Assembly: GCF_900199725.1 (NCBI RefSeq)
Contig: NZ_LT904902.1
Span: forward strand, 733,375 to 770,779
DNA: 37,405 nucleotides
Direction: 5' to 3'
Origin: Cytobacillus massiliigabonensis
GTDB lineage: Bacteria; Bacillota; Bacilli; Bacillales; Cytobacillaceae
The position numbers were made by a program, and so were the translations under genes. The notes beneath the pieces are model-generated. The model searched no databases. It had not been told where the DNA came from and saw nothing but the letters and a program-made list of their open reading frames with translations. The stretch's first letter is position 1, and each line of letters opens with the position of its first letter. Shown here one piece after another: positions 1 through 7,914 of the stretch.

Positions 1-520
1 CTTCGGACTCGATCGGATGGATTTTCGCTGATGCTGTCCGAACTTGCGACTGCTTCGGACTCGATCGGATGGATTTTCGCTGATGTTGTCCGAACTTACA
101 ACTACTTCGGACTCGATCGGATGGATTTTCGCTAATGTTGTCCGAACTTGCAACTACTTCGGACTCGATCTGATGATTTTTCGGTGATGTTGTCCGAACT
201 TACAACTACTTCGGACTCGATCTGATGGATTTTCGCTAATGTTGTCCGAACTTGCAACTACTTCGGACTCGATCTGATGATTTTTCGGTGATGTTGTCCG
301 AACTTACAACTACTTCGGACTCGAACAAATGGATTTTCGCTGATGATGTCCGAACTTGCGGCTACTTCGGACTCGATCGGATGGATTTTCGCTGATGCTG
401 TCCGAACTTGCGACTGCTTCGGACTCGATCGGATGGATTTTCGCTGACGCTGTCCGAACTCGTGACTGCTTCGGACTCGGTGAACAGAATTTTGTTTGCA
501 AGTGTCCGAACTCATTGCCA
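1..520. repeat. 52-bp tandem array 1 (about ten units)
   Basis: Units begin at 1, 53, 105, 157, 209, 261, 313, 365, 417 and 469, an exact 52-bp period; the last unit is degenerate and the array continues past the left edge. Each unit carries TTCGGAC near its start and the inverse GTCCGAA at offset 36, so inverted pairs occur within and between units (7-bp arms around an 11-nt loop at the unit junctions). Units 105-208 and 209-312 form a nearly identical 104-bp dimer pair. Because 52 is not a multiple of 3 the frame shifts each unit, so the open frames here are not credible genes. There are no unique spacers, so it is not a CRISPR array. Confidence 0.95.
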
Positions 521-535
521 ACAACTCCCATTTCA

Positions 536-566
536 TAAAAAAAGTCTTCCAAAATAAGAAGACTTT
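536..566 (-). terminator. Rho-independent terminator of the Tad/EssB-like operon
   Basis: Perfect 9-bp arms AAAGTCTTC (541-549) and GAAGACTTT (558-566) enclose an 8-nt loop. On the minus strand the hairpin runs straight into a T-rich tract. It overlaps the stop codon of the EssB-like gene, so it ends the long minus-strand locus just before the 52-bp array. Confidence 0.85.
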
Positions 567-2031
567 ATTGCTTTTTATCTATATTTGCTTTATTTATATT
601 TTCAATTTCCTTCTGAATCACTTTGATTTGTTCTTCTTTTTCCTTCTGAGTTTTCGTACCATCGCTATTTATCATTGCAATTTGTTTATTTTTCACTGCT
701 ATTTGCAGGGCCACATCCTTCAATTCTACTGCTAAGCGGAAAGATTCATTGATTTTCTCTTGTCTCAAATAGCTGTGTGCAGCAAGTTTTTTTGCACGCT
801 TGTCATCTTTTAGCTGCTCACTGAAAATTTTGATTATCCGATCATCTTCTTTTCCAAGCCATGCTTGTTCGATTTGTACAACTGGTGAATCTGATTTCAA
901 GGATAAAAGCGCTTTTTTCGCATCATCTGTATTCAAACTTACTAGCTTTGATGCAATCGCTCCATGTAACTCAGAATCAAGATTTGCTGCCTTGCTTAAG
1001 CTTTCCGGTGTATTGAGTTCAACATACTGCTGTGCTAAAACCTTCTTTTCTTCATCTGAAAGATCTCCGGCAGCCTCTAACGCTTTAATCGCTTCTTCAC
1101 TTTCTCCCGCTAAAATCATTTTATATCCAGCTAAGATTTGCTCCTTGGCTTCCTTTTCATTTTCTGCCTGTTCCAGCTGGCTTTTAAGCTGACTTTTATC
1201 TTGGTTGCTTGCAGCGAGTGCAGACGATCCCGGCTTTACCTGAACAAGATAAGTAATTATTGTTCCAGCCAATAATCCAAACACTAGTATTCCTAATGCA
1301 GCCCCCCATTTTTGAACAGGTGTCTCTAACTTAATACGTTTATTTTCCACCTTAGTATCTATAGCTGTTGCTTTTTCTGCCTTTGATTGTACGGGTACAG
1401 CTGGTGTCGGCTTTTTTATCTTTTTCTCAGGAACTTGCTTCCTTTCCTGCACCTTCATAGAAAGTGCCTGTTCCATTTCAGAAAAAGATTTCGCTTTTGC
1501 CAGCTTTTCAATAAATGCGTTTTGAATAGGAATCGTTGTTAAATTCTTTTCAAGCAATTCAAAAAAGGATTTACCAGTAAATAAGGAGAGCAACAAGCAT
1601 TTCATTTGAAAAATAAATTCTTTTCCATTATCTTGTTCCGGCGGAAGGAGCGCTCGTATACCCCGATGGACAAACTTCACTTCCCCTTCCTCGTTGGAAT
1701 ATATATTATCTGGATGAATATAGGTTGTAAATTGGGTTCCTTGAATTTGCTTGATTTTTAAAATGTTCTTTGCGATCTTTTGCTTCTTTTGTAATGATTC
1801 TTGGTTTCTAGCTCTTAAAGGCCGAAACCCAGATGGAAGCTCGTAGCTTAAATAAATCTTTCCTTCGGTCAATTCTTGTTTTATGCATTTGAGAAAAAAG
1901 CTGTCCTCTTTTCTTAATTCACTAAGCTGTTCTTCCTCCTGTACATTTGTCATCCCTAATGGAATCTCCATCACTGCTTCATGAGTGTCCTGTAACAAGA
2001 CTCCATGAGGCAGCTGTATTCGTTCGATCAT
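565..2031 (-). CDS. EssB/YukC-like pseudokinase membrane protein
   Basis: Resembles EssB/YukC, the bitopic membrane component of Firmicutes type VII secretion systems. Residues 1-200 are a soluble kinase-like domain whose catalytic loop is replaced by HPDNIY (about 108-113) followed by FVHRGIRALLPP, as in EssB pseudokinases. A Lys/Pro-rich linker precedes one transmembrane segment (about 244-267), then a helical extracytoplasmic part with a charged C-terminal coiled coil. At about 488 residues it is slightly longer than B. subtilis YukC (about 450). The start is set at the second Met (2031): AGGAGGT at 2038-2044 abuts the first ATG (2037) but lies 6 nt from the second. It is the last gene of the operon; no WXG100, EssC or other core T7SS gene is in the window, so its function here may differ from canonical EssB. 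Confidence 0.72.
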   Translation of the reverse strand: MIERIQLPHGVLLQDTHEAVMEIPLGMTNVQEEEQLSELRKEDSFFLKCIKQELTEGKIYLSYELPSGFRPLRARNQESLQKKQKIAKNILKIKQIQGTQFTTYIHPDNIYSNEEGEVKFVHRGIRALLPPEQDNGKEFIFQMKCLLLSLFTGKSFFELLEKNLTTIPIQNAFIEKLAKAKSFSEMEQALSMKVQERKQVPEKKIKKPTPAVPVQSKAEKATAIDTKVENKRIKLETPVQKWGAALGILVFGLLAGTIITYLVQVKPGSSALAASNQDKSQLKSQLEQAENEKEAKEQILAGYKMILAGESEEAIKALEAAGDLSDEEKKVLAQQYVELNTPESLSKAANLDSELHGAIASKLVSLNTDDAKKALLSLKSDSPVVQIEQAWLGKEDDRIIKIFSEQLKDDKRAKKLAAHSYLRQEKINESFRLAVELKDVALQIAVKNKQIAMINSDGTKTQKEKEEQIKVIQKEIENINKANIDKKQ

Positions 2032-2051
2032 TTTCATACCTCCTAACTAAT

Positions 2052-2078
2052 GGGACATGGTTCCTGTCCCCATGTCCC
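2052..2078. repeat. REP-like GGGACATGG/CCATGTCCC palindrome
   Basis: Perfect 9-bp inverted arms GGGACATGG (2052-2060) and CCATGTCCC (2070-2078) flank TTCCTGTCC. It sits in the short gap between the zinc-ribbon and EssB-like genes and shares the GGGAC...GTTCCTGTCCC vocabulary with the cluster at 2904-2982. There is no U-tract, so it is not an obvious terminator. Confidence 0.75.
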
Positions 2079-2081
2079 TGC

Positions 2082-2882
2082 CTAAAAGCCGAAATTTAAT
2101 AATCCGCCGAAGAAATACTTTGAAAATGTTCCGGATGTTAAGGCAATAAAAATGGCAAATACTGCATAGGCGATAAAAATGCCATAAATCGCATCAAACT
2201 TTGCCTTTGCTTGCATACGATAAGAAAAGAAAGCCAGGATAAGTGCAATTTGTAATCCGGATAAAATTAGCATTGACACAAAGCTTGTCATCTTTCCTAA
2301 CCCAGGCAGAGCCAAAATAAAATATAGTACGGATAACGCAGTTGGAATGGTAATTAATGCACCAAATCTCCCTAGTACTTGATGAAAACTTACATCTACC
2401 TTTAATAGCCATTTCAAGATCCCAAAGATGACGCCAACAACTACAAATGAAGCAAGTGCGGCATAAATGAAGACGGAGAAAAAGGTCTCAGCAAAGCTAA
2501 CACTGCTTGCAAAAAAACTAAACATGCCAGCAGTTGATTTTAATTGGAAATAACTTCCTAAAGCATAGAGAAACGAAAGAACAAAAATATTTATATACCC
2601 ATAAAGAAAATCTTGATTTCCATGACTTAAACCTTTCTGGACCGGCGCCTTCAAATTCTCAATCACAAAGTGCCAATAGTTTTTTGCTGTTTTTTGAACT
2701 TTTTCCAAGCTTTCATTTTTCTCTTTATTTTGGTCTTGCTTTTGCTGTGCACCATCTCCCATTGACATATCAATATGAGGCTGTAGCGAAGCGGCAACCT
2801 CCATTTCTGTTACCTGTTTTCCGCAAACCATACAAAACTTATCATTATCTATCAGTTCATTCCCACATCCAGCACAATTCAT
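2082..2882 (-). CDS. Zinc-ribbon multi-pass membrane protein
   Basis: The 266-residue protein opens with a four-cysteine zinc ribbon (NCAGCGNEL...FCMVCGK, residues 2-21). A hydrophilic Gln/Lys/Glu-rich linker of about 60 residues follows, then a membrane domain with about five or six hydrophobic segments (residues about 95-260). A ribbon attached to membrane helices is common in Firmicutes envelope proteins, but I do not recognise a named family. It lies between the kinase and EssB-like genes in the same direction. Both flanking gaps carry GGGACAGG palindromes, so translation or transcript stability may differ from the neighbours. It could be a partner of the EssB-like protein; that rests on position only. 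Confidence 0.7.
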   Translation of the reverse strand: MNCAGCGNELIDNDKFCMVCGKQVTEMEVAASLQPHIDMSMGDGAQQKQDQNKEKNESLEKVQKTAKNYWHFVIENLKAPVQKGLSHGNQDFLYGYINIFVLSFLYALGSYFQLKSTAGMFSFFASSVSFAETFFSVFIYAALASFVVVGVIFGILKWLLKVDVSFHQVLGRFGALITIPTALSVLYFILALPGLGKMTSFVSMLILSGLQIALILAFFSYRMQAKAKFDAIYGIFIAYAVFAIFIALTSGTFSKYFFGGLLNFGF

Positions 2883-2903
2883 CTTTTGTTCTCTCCCTTC
2901 ATC

Positions 2904-2982
2904 GGGACAAGGGGACAGGAACCCTGTCCCACATTCCCTAAATTGGGACGAGGAACCTGTCCCCCTGTCCCTACCCCTGTCC
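2904..2982. repeat. Cluster of GGGACAGG/CCTGTCCC palindromes (REP-like)
   Basis: The roughly 100-bp gap between the kinase and zinc-ribbon genes is largely made of GGGACAGG words in both orientations. The clearest hairpin has 8-bp arms GGGACAGG (2912-2919) and CCTGTCCC (2923-2930) with a 3-nt loop. A second imperfect pair lies at 2945-2963, followed by two more CTGTCCC copies. Such palindromes are often dispersed REP elements mobilised by RAYT-type (IS200-like) transposases; that origin is inference, since no transposase is in the window. Confidence 0.75.
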
Positions 2983-3897
2983 CTAATCGATTAAAATGTA
3001 AAAAATGACGCCTAGGAAGAAAAGGATGGAAAGGACATAATTTGTTCGCACCCAGCTTTTTTTCCATGGTGGCACGTTTGTTTTCACGATTTCATCCTTT
3101 GCCGAAAGGAGCAGTTCTTTTACTTCAGCGGCAGATTGAATCCGTTCCTCCTGCTTGGTTTTGACTAAAAGCCGTATGCATTTCTTCGTACTCTTGGATA
3201 AGAATTTTCGAATAGCTTGGACTGGCTTTTGGGCAATGTACACATACTTTCCGCCTGTCAGCAAGTAATACATGAGCGCGCCAAGGGAGAACAAATCCGT
3301 TCTTGTATCTGACTGCTGCTTTTCGAATTGCTCAGGTGCAGCGAAGCCAACGGTCCCAATTTGCAAGGTATCCTTGCCCTTCTCATGCACATACTTTCTT
3401 GCTATCCCAAAATCAATCAGCTTCAGTCCGCCGCTTTTGGTCATCATAATATTTGCTGGCTTTAAATCCCGGTAGATTACTGGAGTTGGCTTTAACGTAT
3501 GCAAATAATGAAGCACATCACATATTTGAATAGCGATATCGACAACATCCTCCTCTTCCAGATGTGATTCATTCTGTTCAAACACTTCAAGCAGCGTCTG
3601 CCCTTCAATAAATTCCTGAACTAAGTAAAAATAGCGCTCATCACTTGAGGAGAAAAAATCTGCAATCTTTGGAAGCCCTGGATGATCCAGCTCACTCAAA
3701 ATTTTTGCTTCCGAGAAAAGCCTTTTGGAGATTTTCTTCTCCATATCACCGACTTTAATTGCCCATAAGCGGTTCGGCTCTTTTATTTCATTCGCTAAGT
3801 AGACGACTGACATGCCACCTTCACCGATTGGACGAATAACTTGATAACGATCCTTCAATATCTCGCCACATTCCAAGTGAATATTATGTTTAGCCAT
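2983..3897 (-). CDS. Hanks-type Ser/Thr protein kinase with C-terminal TM
   Basis: A 304-residue eukaryotic-like kinase with the expected motifs in order: Gly-rich loop GEGGMSVVY (25-33), AIK lysine (48), C-helix Glu (about 63), catalytic loop YRDLKPANI (142-150), DFG (162-164), GTVGFAAPE (181-189). HRD is replaced by YRD, but the catalytic Asp is present, so it should be active. There are no PASTA repeats: the C-terminus is one membrane segment (about 284-303) ending at once, which leaves no sensor domain outside. The start overlaps the PP2C stop by 8 nt, indicating translational coupling. Together with the PP2C and FHA genes it forms a writer, eraser and reader set probably acting on the pilus machinery. 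Confidence 0.93.
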   Translation of the reverse strand: MAKHNIHLECGEILKDRYQVIRPIGEGGMSVVYLANEIKEPNRLWAIKVGDMEKKISKRLFSEAKILSELDHPGLPKIADFFSSSDERYFYLVQEFIEGQTLLEVFEQNESHLEEEDVVDIAIQICDVLHYLHTLKPTPVIYRDLKPANIMMTKSGGLKLIDFGIARKYVHEKGKDTLQIGTVGFAAPEQFEKQQSDTRTDLFSLGALMYYLLTGGKYVYIAQKPVQAIRKFLSKSTKKCIRLLVKTKQEERIQSAAEVKELLLSAKDEIVKTNVPPWKKSWVRTNYVLSILFFLGVIFYILID

Positions 3898-4834
3898 TTT
3901 TTCTGCCCCACTGTTTATATTTCAAAAATGAAAGAAGCCTCGATTTTTCATGATCTTTGTTTCCTGCTTCCTTTTCAAATATATTTCTTAACAGGATGAC
4001 CGTAATATTGTCTCTAGTTCCCGAATAGGCAGCGAGCTTAACGAGATAATCCGTCAATGTCTGAAAATTGGTATATTCTTTTTCAAGCCCAAGAATCGTT
4101 TCGCTAATTTCCTCATTTGAAAACATCGAATAAAACCCGTCACTGCAAAGCAGGAATAAATCACTAGGCTGATAGAATCCGAGCTGGCTCCATGGATCTA
4201 CCCCTTTTTCAATCCCGAGGCATTGTGTCAGCACATTGCGTTTTCGGTGCTGCCTTGCCTCTTCCTTCGTTAATCTGCCTTTTTTTATTTCCTGCTCCAC
4301 CCATGAATGGTCTTCCGTTAATTGTGTCATCTCCACGTCCATTTCCAATGTCTCCGTATGCTGACGTGTAAGTCTCTCCTCTTGACCCTTTGACCGGAAA
4401 AAATTTTGGAAGCCTACATTTCCGCCTTTAAATTGGTAAATACGGCTATCGCCTACATGGCAAATCGCATATCTTCCTTTATATAGCATTAAAATAGACA
4501 GTGTCGTACCAATTTTTGTCCCAAACCGCAATAATTCCTCATTCATTTTCTTGCATAATTGGGTCATTTCCTTAATCAGCTTTTGCAGCATATCCCTTTT
4601 CTTCAGAAACTTCTGGATGTTCTTCTCCCACCACTGATTCAGCCTCTCTATCGCAATTTGACTAGCAGTGTCCCCGCCCTGATAGCCTCCCATTCCATCG
4701 GCAATGGCTACCATCGTGAAATCATGGCCATCCCCATCTTCAACGATCTTGCAGAAATAGAAATCTTCATTTTTTCTTTTGACAGGACCTGTATCGGAAG
4801 AAATACCTACCTGCCAGTTTTCATTAGAGATCAT
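3890..4834 (-). CDS. PP2C-type Ser/Thr protein phosphatase
   Basis: A 314-residue metal-dependent phosphatase. Metal-site motifs: ADGMGG (45-50), HVGDSRIY (126-133), CSDGFY (230-235) and TRDNIT (about 273-278). It lies directly before the kinase and overlaps it, as in PrpC/PrkC-type pairs, so its likely role is to reverse phosphorylation by that kinase. Between HVGDSRIY and the usual LTEDHS motif is an extra stretch of about 40 residues containing a near-repeat of the motif (RLTRQHTETLE, then QLTEDHSWV). A basic tail of about 30 residues follows the last motif. It is soluble, with no membrane segment. Confidence 0.93.
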   Translation of the reverse strand: MISNENWQVGISSDTGPVKRKNEDFYFCKIVEDGDGHDFTMVAIADGMGGYQGGDTASQIAIERLNQWWEKNIQKFLKKRDMLQKLIKEMTQLCKKMNEELLRFGTKIGTTLSILMLYKGRYAICHVGDSRIYQFKGGNVGFQNFFRSKGQEERLTRQHTETLEMDVEMTQLTEDHSWVEQEIKKGRLTKEEARQHRKRNVLTQCLGIEKGVDPWSQLGFYQPSDLFLLCSDGFYSMFSNEEISETILGLEKEYTNFQTLTDYLVKLAAYSGTRDNITVILLRNIFEKEAGNKDHEKSRLLSFLKYKQWGRKNG

Positions 4835-4840
4835 TCCTCT

Positions 4841-6502
4841 TTACTCCCACAGGAATCGATATTCGACTTTTCCAATCGAAATGATATCCTCTTCATTTAG
4901 GGCATAAATCTTATATGGGACGAGCGTTTCACCATTTAATTTCGTTCCATTGCGAGAGCCTAAATCCTTAACGCCATAGCTGTTATCAATTTGGATAAAT
5001 TCCAGATGGATACGGGAAACACCCACACTATCCTCCACATAATGAACGGCCTCTTCATTTCTTCCAATCGTATAATGACTTTCAGACAAAGAGATTTTTT
5101 CACGTTCACCATCGCGTTCAACTTCTAAATAGGGTTCTAATTTCTGCTGGAAAGAATTGTCCTCTTCTTCACCATCAGCTAGCAATACAGTATCATCATT
5201 CTCAACAAGAAGATTTGTATCTAATGAAAAAGAAGGCTGTGGTTCCTGATAGTAATGATTCTCTGTTCTCTCTTTGTTTATTGGCTGTTGAACTGGCTGA
5301 TTTTGCGAAATATTCGATTCAATATTATATCCTTGCATACTGCTGTTTTGCGGCATCATTGTTCCCGCTGCTCCCACACTGTTGTAATAAGGCTGCTGAC
5401 CGCCATAAGGAGCATAAGTCGGATGATTCATTCCCTGTCCCATATGCATGTTTTGAACTTGGGGTTCAAGCTGCTGATTGCCAGCAGCTACTTCCTCAAT
5501 CGCTGTTATTTCTCCATTCGCACGTTTTAAAAATAAGAATATGCCGGCTGCAAGGACAACGATAGAAAGAACCCCGCTCGTATACAGCATCCCTTGATTC
5601 GGAATTGCCTCATATACTTTCCAAATAATTGTTAACGTCAGCAAGGCAAGAACAATAATATATACCTTCTGCCTTTGCGTAAAAGCAGATCCCCTCTTTC
5701 CTGTTGCCGCAGTATCCTTTTTCTTCTTCTTTTTAGAGGGAGCCTTTTCAGTCTTAATTGGATTGTCTGCAGCTGCATTGGGCTGAACCTGCTGCTGCAT
5801 TCCTTGCAGCTGCGGATTTTGCCCGTTTGCCTGAAAAGGATCAGGGTTCTGCTGCTGAAAGGGTGTATGCACTTGCTGCTGAAATGGCTGTGGCTGATAC
5901 CCATTGTATGGAGTCGGGCGCAGACGCTGTAAATCAAGCAGCAATTCCTTTAACCCTTTCAAGCTGAAAGCTGGGTCCTCTGCATATTGGGTAATATGCT
6001 TCTGCTCGCTTCCTTGAAGGCTTTCTACTCTTTTCACCACACTTGCTAAAAGCTTCTTTAATTCTTCTAAAGTCGTTCCTTCTTTTTCAAATGAATCCAT
6101 TGGCAAATACATAAGGAAGAGCTCTTTCGCATCCTTTCCAACATAGATAAAGTCTTCATTTAATATGTAGTGATGTTCATTTAACATGTATAGTTTGCTC
6201 TGCTCGAGCGTCGTAATAATTTGGATAAAAAGCTGATAAAAATCGTAGGAAGATAACGTATGATTCTTTAAATGAGACCGCAAATTTCGTTTCGATGTAA
6301 TGTCATAATAAAGACGAATTTTAAAATCCAGCTCCTCAATTGAAAGAGGAAGGAGATTAGGAATTTGATTCGATTCCATCATCCGCATTTGTAATGGGAT
6401 CAGCATGTTTTCTGCTAACTGCTCTCCATTCTTTTCCTGAAGCACTAAGTAGTGCCCATTTTTTTGATAAAAGTCATAGCCAATTCCGTAGATTGAATCC
6501 AT
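4841..6502 (-). CDS. FHA-domain membrane protein with degenerate kinase-like N-terminus
   Basis: A 553-residue protein in four parts. An N-terminal domain (about 1-195) has no catalytic motifs but a pattern (LYYDITSKRNL, then ILNEDFIYV) recalling the pseudokinase lobe of EssB; it resembles the DUF6382-type N-domain found on Firmicutes FHA proteins. A Gln/Pro-rich then Lys-rich linker follows (about 197-270), then two adjacent membrane helices (about 275-325), a second Gln/Asn-rich linker, and a C-terminal FHA domain (about 455-553) with YTIGR, SRIHLEF and KDLGSRNGTKLNG. FHA domains bind phosphothreonine, so it should read phosphorylation by the adjacent kinase. The site AGGAGGG fixes the start. 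It lies 6 nt before the PP2C gene. Confidence 0.85.
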   Translation of the reverse strand: MDSIYGIGYDFYQKNGHYLVLQEKNGEQLAENMLIPLQMRMMESNQIPNLLPLSIEELDFKIRLYYDITSKRNLRSHLKNHTLSSYDFYQLFIQIITTLEQSKLYMLNEHHYILNEDFIYVGKDAKELFLMYLPMDSFEKEGTTLEELKKLLASVVKRVESLQGSEQKHITQYAEDPAFSLKGLKELLLDLQRLRPTPYNGYQPQPFQQQVHTPFQQQNPDPFQANGQNPQLQGMQQQVQPNAAADNPIKTEKAPSKKKKKKDTAATGKRGSAFTQRQKVYIIVLALLTLTIIWKVYEAIPNQGMLYTSGVLSIVVLAAGIFLFLKRANGEITAIEEVAAGNQQLEPQVQNMHMGQGMNHPTYAPYGGQQPYYNSVGAAGTMMPQNSSMQGYNIESNISQNQPVQQPINKERTENHYYQEPQPSFSLDTNLLVENDDTVLLADGEEEDNSFQQKLEPYLEVERDGEREKISLSESHYTIGRNEEAVHYVEDSVGVSRIHLEFIQIDNSYGVKDLGSRNGTKLNGETLVPYKIYALNEEDIISIGKVEYRFLWE

Positions 6503-6541
6503 CTGGTTCCCTCCTAAAAGTAGATTAAAGTTCCTGCGTCC

Positions 6542-7069
6542 CTAATAAACAAAATAATAATAGTAATAGGTTGTTATCACGGAAGGAATTACGGCATACA
6601 TAAAAGGAAATCTCGTCCCTTTCGTTGCCTTAAAATCCTCTAATTCGCTTAAATCCTTTGAAAGCACTGAACCTAACAAAGCAAAAAAGGCGCTTGTCAG
6701 CTTGTACAAAATCGTTCGAGTAAACAAAAGGATAATGACACCAATAATTCCCGCATAAACAATAGAATACATTGTCAAGTAAAGGGAAACCTCTATCCCT
6801 ACGATTGAGCCGATCGCAGCGAATAATTTCGCATCCCCAGCACCAACCGCACGAAAAATATATAATAGAATAAAAATAATTCCTGCGACTAATAAGCCTA
6901 ATACGGAAAAAATAAGACCTTGAATTCCATCAGCAATCAGATGGAAGCTAAGCCCGAAGGCGATTCCAGAAACGGTGAGCCAGTTTGGCAGTTTGCTATA
7001 TTTCACATCGAAATATAACGCAATAAGTAAATAGATAAATAGACAATAATCATAAATATGCAGCTGCAT
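6542..7069 (-). CDS. A24-family prepilin peptidase (TadV/CpaA type)
   Basis: A 175-residue polytopic aspartyl protease that cleaves type IVb prepilin leaders. The two active-site Asp contexts are visible: YFDVKYSKLPN (near residue 20) and GAGDAKL (GxGD, about 76-82). About six hydrophobic segments cover the rest, and the methylase domain of PilD is missing, as is normal for TadV/CpaA. AAGGAGGTG ten bases upstream gives a strong start. Substrates in the window are the Flp pilin (15730-15921) and the TadE-like proteins, which have G-x4-E cleavage motifs. It follows the second TadE gene after only 14 nt. Confidence 0.9.
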   Translation of the reverse strand: MQLHIYDYCLFIYLLIALYFDVKYSKLPNWLTVSGIAFGLSFHLIADGIQGLIFSVLGLLVAGIIFILLYIFRAVGAGDAKLFAAIGSIVGIEVSLYLTMYSIVYAGIIGVIILLFTRTILYKLTSAFFALLGSVLSKDLSELEDFKATKGTRFPFMYAVIPSVITTYYYYYFVY

Positions 7070-7083
7070 GTCTTAACACCTCC

Positions 7084-7653
7084 TTAAGCTCCTGACCAGA
7101 GCCGTTCATATGCTTTTTTATGCAAGGTTATTTTCTTATTCACAAATGGGGCTGTGATGCTTACTTCATAGGAAGCCTTTATTTCAACATACGCCTCTCC
7201 CCCAGATAAGCTTGAAGGAAGCTCCACCTCCACTTTTAATTTATCCTTATTAAATAGGGCATCCTTATTCGACTGTTCGAACTTGGATTGAACAGGACTT
7301 GTTAATATATTTCCTGCTAAACCATTGACATAATCCATTATGCTAATGTCGAGTTCCTTCAATACTGAATTCGCCAGTGTCTTTATATCGTCTAATGAGA
7401 TAACAGATCTTGTATATGCCTTTATTTTTGAATCCAATGCATCATTTACCCCTTTTTCCAACAAGGCTGCAGGATAAACATGAGCCGCAACAACCTCTGC
7501 TGTATCATTCACCGCATTTCTTAAAGCCATGTCTGCTACGGAAATCCGAATAATCGTTGCTAAAAAAACTACAAATAATAGAAACACCGGCATCACCATC
7601 GCAGCCTCCAATGTCAAACTGCCATCCTCACTTCTTCTAAATTTCTTAAGCAT
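7084..7653 (-). CDS. TadE-like pseudopilin (second copy)
   Basis: A 189-residue protein with a class III-type leader: a short basic N-terminus, then DGSLTLEAAMVMPVFLLFVVF. Cleavage after Gly puts Glu at +5 of the mature protein, as in TadE/TadF pseudopilins. One long hydrophobic helix is followed by a soluble exported region of about 150 residues with no cysteines. It lies directly before the prepilin peptidase and next to the toxin/lipoprotein island, which separates it from the first TadE/TadG pair (12.98-15.71 kb). It is probably a minor pilin or an assembly factor. Confidence 0.85.
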   Translation of the reverse strand: MLKKFRRSEDGSLTLEAAMVMPVFLLFVVFLATIIRISVADMALRNAVNDTAEVVAAHVYPAALLEKGVNDALDSKIKAYTRSVISLDDIKTLANSVLKELDISIMDYVNGLAGNILTSPVQSKFEQSNKDALFNKDKLKVEVELPSSLSGGEAYVEIKASYEVSITAPFVNKKITLHKKAYERLWSGA

Positions 7654-7716
7654 TGAGCTGTTCCACCCCCCTTTATTTCAATATTCCAACATTGGTACAC
7701 ACTAATTTTTTATATG

Positions 7717-7890
7717 CTAACAAGCATCCTTGCCTAGAAGTACCCTCTTAATCTCACATAGATAGTCATTAACCATACATCTTTCCAGCGGATATTTCCC
7801 AGTAAATTCTTTTGCGAGCAAATCAAGATATAAGAAATACAGTTCCATAGCGGAACATTCATTAAATTGATTTCTCGTATGAATGTTCAT
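7717..7890 (-). CDS. 57-residue protein of unknown function
   Basis: A small ORF 24 nt after the barstar gene, same strand. ATG at 7890 is preferred over an upstream in-frame GTG (7902) because GAGTGG lies 8 nt before it. The product is acidic to neutral and mostly helical, with YFLYLDLLAKEF in the middle and no signal peptide. It ends the toxin/immunity island. It might be a further immunity-type or regulatory protein, but I do not recognise a family. Confidence 0.5.
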   Translation of the reverse strand: MNIHTRNQFNECSAMELYFLYLDLLAKEFTGKYPLERCMVNDYLCEIKRVLLGKDAC

Positions 7891-7914
7891 CTTTGCATCC
7901 ACTCAAAAAGGGGG

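Noticed and set aside
1..520. CRISPR array or short protein genes in the 52-bp repeats
   Set aside because: The whole 52-bp unit repeats with no unique spacers and no cas genes nearby. Open frames of 60-92 codons on both strands arise only because the repeat lacks stops in some frames.
565..2031. A full type VII secretion cluster
   Set aside because: Only an EssB-like gene is present; no WXG100, YukD/EsaB, EssA or EssC-type gene is found in the window.
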